Positions 44,593 to 54,585 are shown, numbered from the stretch's first letter. The stretch is 64,000 nucleotides of DNA from Algoriphagus vanfongensis DSM 17529 (GCF_000429465.1 NZ_AUBX01000010.1:434001-498000), one strand, 5' to 3'. The notes: a model not told the origin generated them from the sequence alone. Numbers and translations are program-made.

Positions 44593-45084
44593 ATGTCTTT
44601 ATTTTCCCCTCCAGAAATAAAAACCATTGAAGCCAAGAAAGTCGTAGGGATCAGTTGCACCATGAGCTTTTCCAGATTTACGGTCAGTGATTTATGGGTA
44701 AAATTTATCCCTAAAGTTCAGAATATACCTCATAGAATTTCCTCCGACCTACTTTCTATTGCCATTTATCAACCCGAGCATTTTATACAATTTGACCCAA
44801 GTCGTGAATTTGAAAAATGGGCTGCAACTGAAGTAGAAAGCTTTGAAATGATCCCTGATGGACTCGATCAGCTGCTTATTCCTGCTGGCCAATATGCTGT
44901 CTTTCATTACAAAGGTTTGCCTTCAGACAATCGGATTTTTCAATGGATCTATTCCCAATGGCTCCCTCATTCGGATTACCAACTAGACCAAAGACCTCAT
45001 TTCGAGGTTTTGGGAGAAAGATATAAAAATGGGGATCCAGACTCAGAAGAGGATATTTACATCCCCATCAAAGAAAAAATATGA
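44593..45084 (+). CDS. GyrI-like / AraC effector-binding domain protein
   Basis: 163 residues from the ATG at 44593 (a TTG at 44569 would lengthen it). Begins with SPPEIKTIEAKKVVGIS and has a central LLIPAGQYAVFHYKG and a late FEVLGERYKN...EEDIYIPI, the pattern of the GyrI-like small-molecule-binding domain found in AraC regulators, SOS gyrase inhibitor and stand-alone proteins. No DNA-binding domain is attached. Role unknown; such stand-alone domains may bind or hydrolyse small hydrophobic molecules. Confidence 0.8.
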   Translation: MSLFSPPEIKTIEAKKVVGISCTMSFSRFTVSDLWVKFIPKVQNIPHRISSDLLSIAIYQPEHFIQFDPSREFEKWAATEVESFEMIPDGLDQLLIPAGQYAVFHYKGLPSDNRIFQWIYSQWLPHSDYQLDQRPHFEVLGERYKNGDPDSEEDIYIPIKEKI

Positions 45085-45206
45085 TAGTTGATACTATACT
45101 TCCAGTACCAACTACCACATGTATTGTTAAAACGATCCTTACTTCATTTCAGCTTTTGGGCCTTATTTCAATTTCCTCCGATCTCCAAGCTGAAACGGTT
45201 CACTGC

Positions 45207-47681
45207 CTACTTATTCTTCGGCTTGTCCCGCTGCATTTCTATCATATCTACCGGAGGCGGAGTATTATCTCCCAACAGATGTCTAACGAAATAGTCTCCC
45301 ATTTTCCAGAAGAAATACTCAGTCATATCCCCGTAGCCATGACGCTGACCTGGCAGGATTACAAATTCAAAACGCTTGCCCGCCTTGATCAAAGCTTCAG
45401 CCATTCGGATGGTATTTGCAGGATGGACATTGTTGTCCACATCGCCAGTCGAAAGCATCAAATGACCTTTTAAGTTTTTGGCTAGGTCAGGGTTCTTTTC
45501 TATTTGGTAGACAAAGGTCGTATCACCTTTTGGCGAAACCTGCTCTTTGACTCCATGATGCTTCTCAGACCACCAGCGATTGTAAATATTGTTTTCATGA
45601 TTTCCTGCAGAAGACACGGCTACTTTGAACACATCTGGATAGACCAACATAGCTGCGGTGGACATAAAACCACCTCCAGAGTGTCCGTGTATACCGACTT
45701 TATTTTTGTCCACAAAATCATATCTATCAGCCAGCTGCTCAATAGCAGCCTTCTTATCAGCCAATCCATAATCACGGAGATTTCCATAGCCGTAGTTGTG
45801 ATACCACTTTGATCGTGCAGGATGTCCTCCTCTATTGCCCAAAGTAATCACTACAAAGCCGAATTGAGCCAAGCGATCTGTACGGTCCAAACTTCTGCCA
45901 AATGCCTTGTTGACAGCCTCAGTCTGAGGTCCAGGATAGACATATTCGATGATGGGGTATTGACGAGTAGAATCAAAATCATAAGGCAAATACATGACTC
46001 CATAAAGGTCCGTGATGCCGTCATCCGCTTTGAATTGGAAAGGCTCCGGAAACTGATACCCTGCGGCAAATAGTTGACTGAGATCAGCAGTCTCCAAGTC
46101 CATCACTTTATTGCCGTTTCTGTCCATCAAAGTAGATACAGGCGTAGTATTTACTCTCGAAGAGGTATTGACAAAATAGCTCGCATTATCATTGATATCG
46201 ATGTCATGAGTAAAGTCCCCCTGATTGAGCAAGCTAACAGCTCCTCCATCCAAACTGACAGAATACAAATGCTCGTAGTATGGATCTTCACCTTTTTCTT
46301 TGCCATTGGCTACGAAATACACTTTTCTATTTCGCTCATCCACACGCGCCACTCCCCCTACATGGTATGGGCCAGAGGTCAATTGTCTTTTGAACGAACC
46401 ATCTTTGCCATACAAGTAAAGATGTGCCCAGCCATCTCTCTCAGACCACCAGATGATTTCATTTCCTACTAGCTCGATTTTGTCCAAATCGATGTAGGTA
46501 TTGCTTCGCTCTTCGATCAAAACTTCCTTTTCATTCGTCGATAGATTCCATCGAACCACATCTACTTTTTTCAAATCTCTGGAAGTCAACGCAAAATAGA
46601 ATTCGTCCTCATCACCTAACCAAGTAGCTGGTCTGAAATCATCATCTCGGGTATTCGCAGCAGGAGTCGTGGACCAAAGAGAGATCGTTTGATCTTTAAA
46701 TGTCGCCACTGGTAACTCATTCATTTTTTCTGACTCAAAAGAATAATGCAACAATTCGGATTTTGGCTGCTCTTTTTCGCCTGGCATCGCATACTTGTAG
46801 GTCTCCAATGTCGGTCTTGGATCTTTTGTATTATGGATCACCCAGAGGTCTTTGACCGAGCGAGAATCCGATCGGGTCAATACAAACTGCTCCGAATCAG
46901 TACTCCAAAGCACTCCCACTCTTTTGCGATCGTCTTTCTTTTTCTCTTCCTCCACATTGTCATCTCCACGGCCTCCCCAGCCATATTCGTAGTCCTTTTC
47001 TCCATCGGTCGTCAACTGATTCTCAACGATTGTAGAGTCTTTTTCATCCTTGACAGCCTTGAGAAAATTCTCCTTGTCCATCCAATACAGATTGTAATTT
47101 TTGGTATAGACTACTTTAGAGCTATCCGGGGCAATATTAGCCCAAGAGAGTCTTTTGGGATCTTTGACAGTTTCGATTTCTGTCAGAGTTTGTGTAGTGA
47201 TGTCAAAGAGGAAAGTGTGAACTTTCTTTTCTAGCGAGTCCTTTGCATTCTTGTTCTTCTCTTTGATTTCATCCCAGTCAGACTTGAGGACATCTGCAGT
47301 GGATTTGACTTTGAACCGGATGGTATTCTCATCCTCCATAAGTTTCAGGTCGTCCAAATCCAGATGCTGACCATCATAAGGATCTTTGACTGCTTTGGTG
47401 ATTTCAGCAGCTAGTTTATCTCGGTCAAAAAGTTCAGTTTTGGTTTTGCGACTAGCATCTACGACATACCATCTCTTGCCGTCACTGGTTTCATACTCAT
47501 ACCAAAACCGATCGGATTTCTTCATCCAATGCGGATTGACACTGGTAGAAAAAACCATCTTTCTCATTTTTTCAGGTGAAAAACGAGCTGCAAGCTCATA
47601 ATTTCCTTGATAAACTGGCTCCTGTGCAAAAGCTGAAACAGCTGCAAGCATGAAACCAGAAAGCAGTAAAGTTTTCCTCAT
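45207..47681 (-). CDS. S9 family peptidase, dipeptidyl-peptidase-IV-like
   Basis: 824 residues from the ATG at 47681; the frame extends upstream but the signal peptide (MRKTLLLSGFMLAAVSAFAQ) starts here. DPP-IV-type beta-propeller (about 80-560) followed by an alpha/beta hydrolase with the catalytic triad visible: Ser in GHSGGG (about 668), Asp in STGDVDNNVHP (about 747-749) and His in GQRHGYG (about 781). Likely periplasmic or secreted, cleaving dipeptides after proline or similar. Bacteroidetes genomes usually have several of these. Downstream gene on the other strand converges. Confidence 0.93.
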   Translation of the reverse strand: MRKTLLLSGFMLAAVSAFAQEPVYQGNYELAARFSPEKMRKMVFSTSVNPHWMKKSDRFWYEYETSDGKRWYVVDASRKTKTELFDRDKLAAEITKAVKDPYDGQHLDLDDLKLMEDENTIRFKVKSTADVLKSDWDEIKEKNKNAKDSLEKKVHTFLFDITTQTLTEIETVKDPKRLSWANIAPDSSKVVYTKNYNLYWMDKENFLKAVKDEKDSTIVENQLTTDGEKDYEYGWGGRGDDNVEEEKKKDDRKRVGVLWSTDSEQFVLTRSDSRSVKDLWVIHNTKDPRPTLETYKYAMPGEKEQPKSELLHYSFESEKMNELPVATFKDQTISLWSTTPAANTRDDDFRPATWLGDEDEFYFALTSRDLKKVDVVRWNLSTNEKEVLIEERSNTYIDLDKIELVGNEIIWWSERDGWAHLYLYGKDGSFKRQLTSGPYHVGGVARVDERNRKVYFVANGKEKGEDPYYEHLYSVSLDGGAVSLLNQGDFTHDIDINDNASYFVNTSSRVNTTPVSTLMDRNGNKVMDLETADLSQLFAAGYQFPEPFQFKADDGITDLYGVMYLPYDFDSTRQYPIIEYVYPGPQTEAVNKAFGRSLDRTDRLAQFGFVVITLGNRGGHPARSKWYHNYGYGNLRDYGLADKKAAIEQLADRYDFVDKNKVGIHGHSGGGFMSTAAMLVYPDVFKVAVSSAGNHENNIYNRWWSEKHHGVKEQVSPKGDTTFVYQIEKNPDLAKNLKGHLMLSTGDVDNNVHPANTIRMAEALIKAGKRFEFVILPGQRHGYGDMTEYFFWKMGDYFVRHLLGDNTPPPVDMIEMQRDKPKNK

Positions 47682-47776
47682 ATCCTCTTTTTTTATTTTC
47701 GAAAATAGAAAGTGAGGATACAAGGATAAATACCGCTTAAGTAAAAGGCTTTACTGTCGAGATACACTAAAGGTCC

Positions 47777-49183
47777 CTACATCGAGCCTCCCAATGCCAA
47801 AAACAGGTTGATTCTCTGGGTGATTTTTTCCGTTTGGATTCGAATAAGTGCCATCTGAGAGTTGAAATAATCCATCTGCTGCATGGTCAAATCTCTTAAA
47901 TCAGACTTGCCGACCTCATAAGAAATCTGCTCCAATTCGAATGCCCGATAGTTTTGAGCAACCGACTCTTTGAGAATACTCTCTCGCTGATCCACATTGC
48001 TGACTGTCTCCAGCGCTGTTTCCACATCTCCGATTGCCAACAAAACCGTCTTAGCATAATTTTGGACGGCTTCTTCCTGCTCCTTTGTCTTGACTATGAC
48101 ATTTTGCTTGAGCATTCCTCCCTGATAAATCGGAGCTACGAGACTGGCGCCCAAACTCCGAATCGGGTTGGAGAATTCGGGTACAAATGCCAAAACCTGA
48201 CTGTGAACCGCACCTAAACTTCCTGTCAAGCTCAATTGAGGCAGTCTGGCCGCTTCTGCCGAGCGCACGCGGTGAAAACTAGCATTGAACTGGTGCTGGG
48301 CAGCCAAAACATCCGGCCTCCTTTCCAAAATCTGAAGAGGGATGCCCGCTGGTATCACACTCTCTAGTGTGATGAGGCTATCTCTTGTCTGCACTTCTGC
48401 TCCAGGATACCTCCCCAACAGAATCTCAAGCGCTCTCAGTTGATTATGATATGCCAAATCAAGCTGTTTGACACCATCTTCCAGAGTAGTCATACTTGCC
48501 TGTGCCAACACCAAATCCCGCTCGGTCCCCACTCCCACATCAAATCGTTTTTGTGCCACATCTACCAAGGTTTCCGAAAAAACCAACATTTGCAGAGCCA
48601 ATTCCCGCTCCAGATGAAGGGCCGTAGCCAAATAGTAATTTCTAGCCACCGCTGCCGCAATAGATAGTCTTGCAAAGGAATATTCTGATTGAGTCGCCTC
48701 ATACACCTCCTCCTGAGCACTTCGGGCATTTCGGAGTTTTCCCCAGATGTCAATTTCCCAAGCAGCCGAAAAAATAGCCCCATTGAGGCCTGAGCCACTG
48801 AAATCTCCTCCTAGTTTTGTAGTCTCCCTTCCGAGGATATTCAGACTTGGTCTCAAAGCACTCCTTGCCATCTCTACATAGCCCTGTGCTTGGGCTACAC
48901 GAGTTTCTCCCACTCGGAGATTGATATTGTATTGCAAGGCTTCCAACACCAAAGTATCCAATACCGGATCATCAAATTCCTCTAGCCAATTTTCTCTAAA
49001 AACAGTGGAATCAGATTGTCCTTCCTGTGCCATCTTCCAAGTAGAAGGAAGAATGAAATTTGCGAAAGCTGCTGCCTGTAGCTCTTCCGAGTCAGGCGGA
49101 TCCTTGACCTTACATCCATCCAGTAGCCACATGACTGCCACCAACAACATAAGATTGTAAAACTGATTTTGTCGCTTCATCAT
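47777..49183 (-). CDS. Outer membrane efflux lipoprotein, NodT/TolC family
   Basis: 468 residues. Signal with lipobox WLLDGC (Cys24), then two OEP (TolC) repeats: the first around 90-260 (LRVGETRVAQAQGYVEMARSALRP split as LRVGETRVAQAQG and ALRPSLNILGRE), the second around 280-465 (RRPDVLAAQHQFNAS, SYEVGKSDLRDL). It forms a trimeric channel across the outer membrane. It is the last gene of DUF3302-hlyD-nodT, separated by 4 bp from hlyD. Confidence 0.93.
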   Translation of the reverse strand: MMKRQNQFYNLMLLVAVMWLLDGCKVKDPPDSEELQAAAFANFILPSTWKMAQEGQSDSTVFRENWLEEFDDPVLDTLVLEALQYNINLRVGETRVAQAQGYVEMARSALRPSLNILGRETTKLGGDFSGSGLNGAIFSAAWEIDIWGKLRNARSAQEEVYEATQSEYSFARLSIAAAVARNYYLATALHLERELALQMLVFSETLVDVAQKRFDVGVGTERDLVLAQASMTTLEDGVKQLDLAYHNQLRALEILLGRYPGAEVQTRDSLITLESVIPAGIPLQILERRPDVLAAQHQFNASFHRVRSAEAARLPQLSLTGSLGAVHSQVLAFVPEFSNPIRSLGASLVAPIYQGGMLKQNVIVKTKEQEEAVQNYAKTVLLAIGDVETALETVSNVDQRESILKESVAQNYRAFELEQISYEVGKSDLRDLTMQQMDYFNSQMALIRIQTEKITQRINLFLALGGSM

Positions 49184-49187
49184 GGCA

Positions 49188-50366
49188 TCAATGTAGTTTG
49201 AGTACCAGCCAGTCCATCTTGGTACCTACCCTCAAAATCACCTTTCTGACGATATGGATGATTTTTCCTTTGTCAGTATAAATCGCTCCCTGGCCTACAG
49301 CCCCTGGTGCCAAAAAAATCTCTTCCTCAGGAGAGACCTTGAGCCTAACTGCAAACCTTCCTTCGTGAAAGTCTGTCACCTGAGTATCCGGCAACACTCC
49401 ACTCGCTGTCAATTGCCCCTGAGCATTGGCCCAGACTATGTGCTCTACCTCACAGTAAATGATCCTATTGGGATGGGTCTTTAGCGCTATTTCAGCCTCA
49501 TCACCTTCCTGTACATAGCGCAGCTCATTTTGATGATATAAGGCTACGACCCATTGCTCGTCTTCTATAAAAGTCATCACAGGCTTCAGCGGAAACTGCA
49601 CAGCCATTGCGCCGGGACGAAGTTGGAGATTGACGACACGCCCATCTGCAGGAGCCCGATAAATAGTATTTTCCAGGTCCCATTCCGCTATTGCCAGATC
49701 ACTTTTGGCCTGCTCCAAATCAGCTCGAGCCTGGGATATTTCTGCCAATTCTCCGGCATCAGTCTGTGCCGATAGTTTTTGAATCACTTGTGACTTTTGA
49801 GATTCAGCGACTGCGAGTTGCGCTGTCAGATTATTGAAATTCGTCTGGGCCTGCTCATAGTCAAACCGCGACCCGGCACCACTTTCTGCCAATAGTTTGT
49901 TCTGATCCAGTCTTTTTTGCGCCAGATCTATTTCGGTTTGTATCACTCTGATCTGGCTATTTGCCGTCGCTATCTGTGTCTCCAACTCTCTATTGTATGC
50001 TTTGGCACTGACTAGCTTTGCCTTCAGGCCCGGGATTCTTGCCTCCAAGGCATTGACTTTGAGTTCAAATGGTGTCGGATCAATCCGAAACAAAACATCA
50101 CCTTTTTTGACATGTTGATTGGGCTCGATGGGTACCTCCACTACCAGGCCTGTCACCCGAGGTACTACCTCCACATTGTAGTTCATGACCCTCACATCAT
50201 GGGAAGAGGGCGCCATGATATTAAGTAGCAATATCAAAATCGCGATCCCCACCACCGGAATCGTAAAAACTATCACCTGAGATATCGTATTCCAAGGCAA
50301 GAGCTTGAACTTGAAAAAAATCAACCATACTATGATGGAGTAAACTGTCAGTAGTAATATTTCCAT
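49188..50366 (-). CDS. HlyD/EmrA-like membrane fusion protein (YibH-like)
   Basis: 392 residues. One N-terminal membrane region with two hydrophobic stretches (about 4-20 and 28-48), then the split biotinyl-lipoyl domain VVEVPIEPNQHVKKGDVLFRID (given as VVEVPIEPNQ and KKGDVLFRID), a long coiled coil (about 95-215) and the matching YRAPADGRVVNLQLRPG half. It should link an inner-membrane pump to the NodT-type channel encoded next. Two hydrophobic segments and a DUF3302 partner point to the YibH type. Confidence 0.9.
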   Translation of the reverse strand: MEILLLTVYSIIVWLIFFKFKLLPWNTISQVIVFTIPVVGIAILILLLNIMAPSSHDVRVMNYNVEVVPRVTGLVVEVPIEPNQHVKKGDVLFRIDPTPFELKVNALEARIPGLKAKLVSAKAYNRELETQIATANSQIRVIQTEIDLAQKRLDQNKLLAESGAGSRFDYEQAQTNFNNLTAQLAVAESQKSQVIQKLSAQTDAGELAEISQARADLEQAKSDLAIAEWDLENTIYRAPADGRVVNLQLRPGAMAVQFPLKPVMTFIEDEQWVVALYHQNELRYVQEGDEAEIALKTHPNRIIYCEVEHIVWANAQGQLTASGVLPDTQVTDFHEGRFAVRLKVSPEEEIFLAPGAVGQGAIYTDKGKIIHIVRKVILRVGTKMDWLVLKLH

Positions 50367-50453
50367 AGTTCGATAGTTAAAAGAATTTGTGTTTTCACAT
50401 ACTCACTACTTTACCAAATAGGCAAAATCAGACATCAACTGGTATGAAGAACC

Positions 50454-50864
50454 TTAACCTTTTTGATTGGTCTTTTCTTCTTGTAGGTCCTTCATCGTCT
50501 GCTCATGATAGTCTCCTTTGTCTGTCCCATAGGCCATTTTGTAAAAAACAGGCTTGGTGTAAGTCCAGAGCCATGCCAATGGCCATAGCAGTCCACCAAA
50601 GAAGAGAGAAAGAATACACAAAGCTTTGATGGCTTCTGCCTGAGGATGATTCTTTTTTTCAGCGATCTTTTCCGGTAGGATATGTACCATCAAAAACAGT
50701 GTAATGACCACAACCGGCCCTACAATAATCGCTACCCAACTGATAGCTCCCGCCATAGTATCCTCAAATGATTCTGCTCTGATCAGGGATGGCAACAGAA
50801 GCAAAGCCAGCATGACTGCGTATCTGGCACTTTTAATTGATTTGGTTTTCAAAAGAGTATTCAT
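50454..50864 (-). CDS. DUF3302 inner-membrane protein (YibI-like)
   Basis: 136 residues from the ATG at 50864. A signal-like first segment (about 15-31), a second membrane helix (about 44-66), the cytosolic motif IPEKIAEKKNHPQAEAIKAL-like (LPEKIAEKKNHPQAEAI) and a third hydrophobic stretch LCILSLFFGGLLWPLAWLW (at the residues after 85). That HPQAEA motif followed by a Trp-Pro-rich helix is DUF3302, as in E. coli YibI and YiaW. In E. coli, yibI neighbours yibH, and the same pairing is seen here. It may stand in for the pump or act as its small subunit. Confidence 0.83.
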   Translation of the reverse strand: MNTLLKTKSIKSARYAVMLALLLLPSLIRAESFEDTMAGAISWVAIIVGPVVVITLFLMVHILPEKIAEKKNHPQAEAIKALCILSLFFGGLLWPLAWLWTYTKPVFYKMAYGTDKGDYHEQTMKDLQEEKTNQKG

Positions 50865-50870
50865 AATCAA

Positions 50871-51212
50871 AAGGGTTAATCATAAAAAACTAATACTCAG
50901 AAGATTTCAGGAAAGATGAAAAACTAGCTTTCTGCTTTTAAGACCTGAATTTGCTCCTAGTCAAATCTGAAATCCATATTAAGGTATAAAATATTGTGGG
51001 TAAATTCTAAGTATCTGATTACGATCTAGTTTGATATTCCCTATGAATATTAAAAATTGGCCCTAATCCACCTCTCACCGCAAGACTTTTTCGTTTTCCT
51101 TAACTTAAACTTCATGTACTCCAAAGGAAATTCTGAAATCATAGCAAATCCTTAACAAACTAAACATCATGGATTTATATACCTAAAATACCTTTCGATC
51201 AAAACCAATGGA
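50871..51212. other. Intergenic region of 342 bp between divergent DUF3302 and phosphoesterase genes
   Basis: AT-rich, no open frame with coding character, no RNA gene or inverted repeat of note. It must hold the promoters of both divergent units. I find no clean TAnnTTTG box; nothing else can be supported. Confidence 0.5.
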
Positions 51213-52088
51213 GTGAAGACACAATTCAAAACAATCATCATCTCAGATGTCCACTTGGGAACCAAAGGCTCCAAAGCCAAAGAAGTGGTCCGATTTCTCA
51301 AACAATACCGATGCGAAAATCTGATCCTCAACGGAGACATCATTGACGGCTGGCAACTGAAAAAATCAGGAAGTTGGAAAAGAAAGCACACCCGCTTTTT
51401 CAATCGAATCCTAAAAATGATCGAGAACCACAAAACCCAGGTATACTACCTCCGTGGCAATCATGACGATTTCCTCGATCAAATTCTTCCTCTTCAGATC
51501 GGCAATCTGTCCATTCAGAATGATATGATCTACGAAAGTCAGGGCAAAAAGTACTTCATCACCCATGGGGATGTTTTTGATAGCATCACCACTAATCTGA
51601 GATGGATTGCCTATCTGGGAGATATGGGATACACCTTCTTGCTTTGGCTCAACCGTGTGGTCAATCACTACCGGGTCAAGCGTGGCCTACCCTACTTTTC
51701 CCTTTCGCAGTATGTCAAAGGAAAAGTCAAATCAGCGGTATCCTACATCGACCAATACGAAGAAGAACTCGCGAAAATGGCCAAATCAAAAGGCTGTGAC
51801 GGCATCATCTGTGGCCATATTCACAAAGCCGAAAACCGAGAAATCGATGGCGTCCACTACCTCAACTCCGGAGACTGGGTGGAAACCATGTCTGCGCTTG
51901 CCGAAGATCACGAAGGCAACTGGCAGTTGATTTACTACAATGAGATAGATTTCAAAGAGATCAGAGATACGCAGTTTCACTCCACAGAGGAAATTGGAAT
52001 CAAAAATCCTGGAATATTCCCATTGAGACAGGTTTCTTTTGATCAGACCAAAGATGATCTGATCGACCCACCAGCATATCGACAATGA
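51213..52088 (+). CDS. Metallophosphoesterase of the UDP-2,3-diacylglucosamine diphosphatase type
   Basis: 291 residues, starting with GTG at 51213 just before KTQFKTIIISDVHLGTKG. Metal motifs DVHLG, GDIIDGW, RGNHDD, THGDVFD and CGHIHKAE are all present. This is the LpxH2-like group widely paired in Bacteroidetes with a glycosyltransferase; substrate not proved. It overlaps the glycosyltransferase gene by 4 bp (ATGA), so the two act together. Paralogous in fold to 33121-33897. Confidence 0.88.
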   Translation: MKTQFKTIIISDVHLGTKGSKAKEVVRFLKQYRCENLILNGDIIDGWQLKKSGSWKRKHTRFFNRILKMIENHKTQVYYLRGNHDDFLDQILPLQIGNLSIQNDMIYESQGKKYFITHGDVFDSITTNLRWIAYLGDMGYTFLLWLNRVVNHYRVKRGLPYFSLSQYVKGKVKSAVSYIDQYEEELAKMAKSKGCDGIICGHIHKAENREIDGVHYLNSGDWVETMSALAEDHEGNWQLIYYNEIDFKEIRDTQFHSTEEIGIKNPGIFPLRQVSFDQTKDDLIDPPAYRQ

Positions 52089-53200
52089 AATTTCTATTCA
52101 TCGTACAGGGAGAAGGACGGGGTCATATGACTCAGGCAATCGCTTTCTCCAAATTGCTCAGAACTCAGGGACATCAGCTGTGCTCTGTGGTACTAGGAAA
52201 AAGCAAACGTAGAGCGATCCCTGATTTTTTCAAACGCGAAATTCAAGCTCCGATCCATTGGATACCGAGTCCGAATTTTGAGTGTGATGCAAATGAAAAA
52301 AAAATCAGCCTCAGCAAAACCTTTCGGAAAAATCTAATCAAAACACCGCTTTTTCTGGAAAGTCTCTGGGAAATTCATCAGCTAGTCAGAAAACACCAAC
52401 CCGACGTTATTCTGAATTTTTATGATATGCTAGGTGGACTCTACAATGGTGTTTTTAGACCCAAAGCCAATTATTGGGTGATCGGCCATCAGTACTTGGT
52501 CACTCATTCTGATTTTTGCTTTCCCAAGGGAAGAAAACTGGAGAAAAGTCTCTTTCAGCTAAACACTGAAATCACAGCCTGGGGAGCTGATGAGAGGCTT
52601 GCGCTTTCATTTACACCTTATGAGCAAGAAGGAAATACACGGATAGTTCCTCCGCTTCTACGCCCCGAATTGAAGCAATTGGATATCAAGCAGGAGAATT
52701 TTTACCTGGCCTACATGGTCAATTCCGGCTATGCGGATGAAATCATCCGATTTGCGCAAAACAATCCCACCATCGAAATCAAAGCCTATTGGGATAAGAA
52801 AGATGCCCAGGAAGTGGAAATGATTCGTCCCAACCTGACTTTTCATCAAGTGAATGATCGGAAATTTCTGCAAGACATGGCTGCCTGCAAAGGACTGGTC
52901 TGCACAGCTGGTTTTGAATCGGTGTGCGAAGCCATGTATCTGGGCAAAGCCATTCTTGTGATTCCCGTCGCAGGTCAATACGAACAAGCCTGCAATGCGC
53001 TGGAGGTTGAGAAATCCCAAATCGGCATTACAGCGACTGAGTTTGACTTTGGCTTATTGGAAAATTCGAAAATGGAGTCAAAAAGAAATCCCCAAGAATT
53101 CCGTCATTGGCAAAATTCCTGGGGACTTATTCTTCAAAATCTACTAGCTAAAGAAGAAATCGACTGGAGTGCTTCAAGCCCTTCGTTGGAAGTAGGATAA
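52085..53200 (+). CDS. Glycosyltransferase, GT-B type (MGT/MurG-like)
   Basis: 371 residues. N-terminal FIVQGEGRGHMTQAIAFSKLL with the glycine-rich and His-containing loop of GT-B enzymes, and a C-terminal part with GLVCTAGFESVCEAMYLGKA (given as LVCTAGFESVCEA) and VIPVAGQYEQACNA, a UDP-sugar-binding pattern (the G-F-E and Q). It probably adds a sugar to a lipid or lipid-linked acceptor at the cytosolic face of the membrane, with the overlapping phosphoesterase acting on the same lipid. That is inference from the pairing. Confidence 0.87.
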   Translation: MKFLFIVQGEGRGHMTQAIAFSKLLRTQGHQLCSVVLGKSKRRAIPDFFKREIQAPIHWIPSPNFECDANEKKISLSKTFRKNLIKTPLFLESLWEIHQLVRKHQPDVILNFYDMLGGLYNGVFRPKANYWVIGHQYLVTHSDFCFPKGRKLEKSLFQLNTEITAWGADERLALSFTPYEQEGNTRIVPPLLRPELKQLDIKQENFYLAYMVNSGYADEIIRFAQNNPTIEIKAYWDKKDAQEVEMIRPNLTFHQVNDRKFLQDMAACKGLVCTAGFESVCEAMYLGKAILVIPVAGQYEQACNALEVEKSQIGITATEFDFGLLENSKMESKRNPQEFRHWQNSWGLILQNLLAKEEIDWSASSPSLEVG

Positions 53201-53202
53201 AA

Positions 53203-54585
53203 TTAGCATCCCATCATTTTACGGTCCTCCTCTGTCAATTCTGAAGCAAGCTTAAAAAATTCCTTTCCATCTTTCACTAAGACGACATAGGGAGTCTGGG
53301 GACTTGTAGGTCTTTTCACCAACATTTTATCGTTATGATCCAGTCCAAAGTAGGCTGACTCCACCCTCTTGAATTGATTAAAAATAGCTTCCCTCTCCTC
53401 TTTTGATTTATAGATAAAATGCTCTCGATTGTTCCTTGTCAGTTCATAGGTATAATAAAGTTCTCTATAAACTTTGAGTAAAGTGACTCCATTTCCCTTT
53501 TGAGCAGGTGGCGGTGGTGGAGGTAATTGAGCTTTTTCTTCTTCAGTCAAATCCTTTGGTAATTTATAATACACCTCCCCATCTTTATCCAGGTGCACAT
53601 ACGGAGCATACGGATGAACTGGCCTTTCTGCTTTTCTTTTATCGTCAATAGGAAGCCTAAAATATCTCCCACCAAGATCTAGGAACAGCTTCATGATTTC
53701 CTCTTGCTCTGATTCAGATTTTTTGACAAAATGAACACCTGTTTCCAATTTCTCATTATAAGCCTCAAGGTCATTCAAGTATTCAGTCAGGTTATTGATC
53801 CGTTCATTGCGAGGAGGCCAAATCCCTGAATTGCCTACATATTTGATTTTTCGCACATCCAGCTTTCTTAATTCTGTCTGACAATCCGCCAATTTCCCCA
53901 TCGATAACCCCGAATCGACCGAAAGATTGATCAGCATAGTGTTATCAAAATCTCTGAGAAGATCTTTTAAGTCTGTCAATTCATACACTTTCCCTTCATA
54001 CGTAAACCCTCCATCTTTATTCAAATAGAAATTAAGCTCATTTGAGTGATCAATGGACTTAGGCTCTGTTCCTGAATTTTTCTCGACGAGAACATATTCC
54101 TTCTCACTAAAGCCATAAATCACCAAGCCGATCATAGGTAAAAGCACCAGAAGCTTGATGGCTCGAATAGCCGGTTTGGATTGCTTTTTCATCATTTCAA
54201 GACGTTTTTTGGTTAAAGAAAAATTCAAATTGCTGACCAATCCATTGGCTGATTTACCAGCGGCAAACTGAAGCAACTCCTGCTGATACCTGTGAAGAGG
54301 CCACTTTTTGAGAGCCGATTGATCTGCTATAAATTCGTGATTGAGCTGAATACTCTGCTTGGCCCAGTACAGCCCCGGATGAAACCAGAACGGCACCAAC
54401 AGCAACTCAATAAATAGGATATCCCAGCTGTGTTTTCCTTGTACATGTGCAAGTTCATGCTCCAATACAGCGTCCGAAAGCTCCTCTTTTTCAAATTCCT
54501 GACGATTGACAAAAATGTAACGGAAGAATGTAAAAGGAACCACTTGCTCAGACAGCAAAACCAAAGTTTGGCCTCGATAAGTCAC
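53203..54585 (-). pseudogene. Frameshifted BlaR1-like copy: 3' part (M56 peptidase module plus sensor domain)
   Basis: 460-residue open frame that starts in the middle of a BlaR1-like gene at a GTG (54585). It holds the M56 zinc motif HELAHVQGKHSWDI, the NHEFIADQ helix, the last membrane helix, and a C-terminal domain of about 290 residues. Compared with the intact copy at 54974-56821, the frame is broken by a net loss of 35 bp just upstream, so residues matching about 116-131 are gone and the membrane segments before them are in another frame (54548-54943). The C-terminal domain differs fully from that of the intact copy and contains a tandem pair of ~60-residue units ending in VHLDKDGEVYYKLPKDLTEE and VVLVKDGKEFFKLASELTEE. 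If expressed, the product would lack the first membrane helices. Confidence 0.78.

Noticed and set aside
54548-54585. Programmed frameshift joining the two BlaR1 fragments
   Set aside because: The junction lacks a slippery heptamer and lost 35 bp relative to the intact copy, so a real mutation is the simpler reading.
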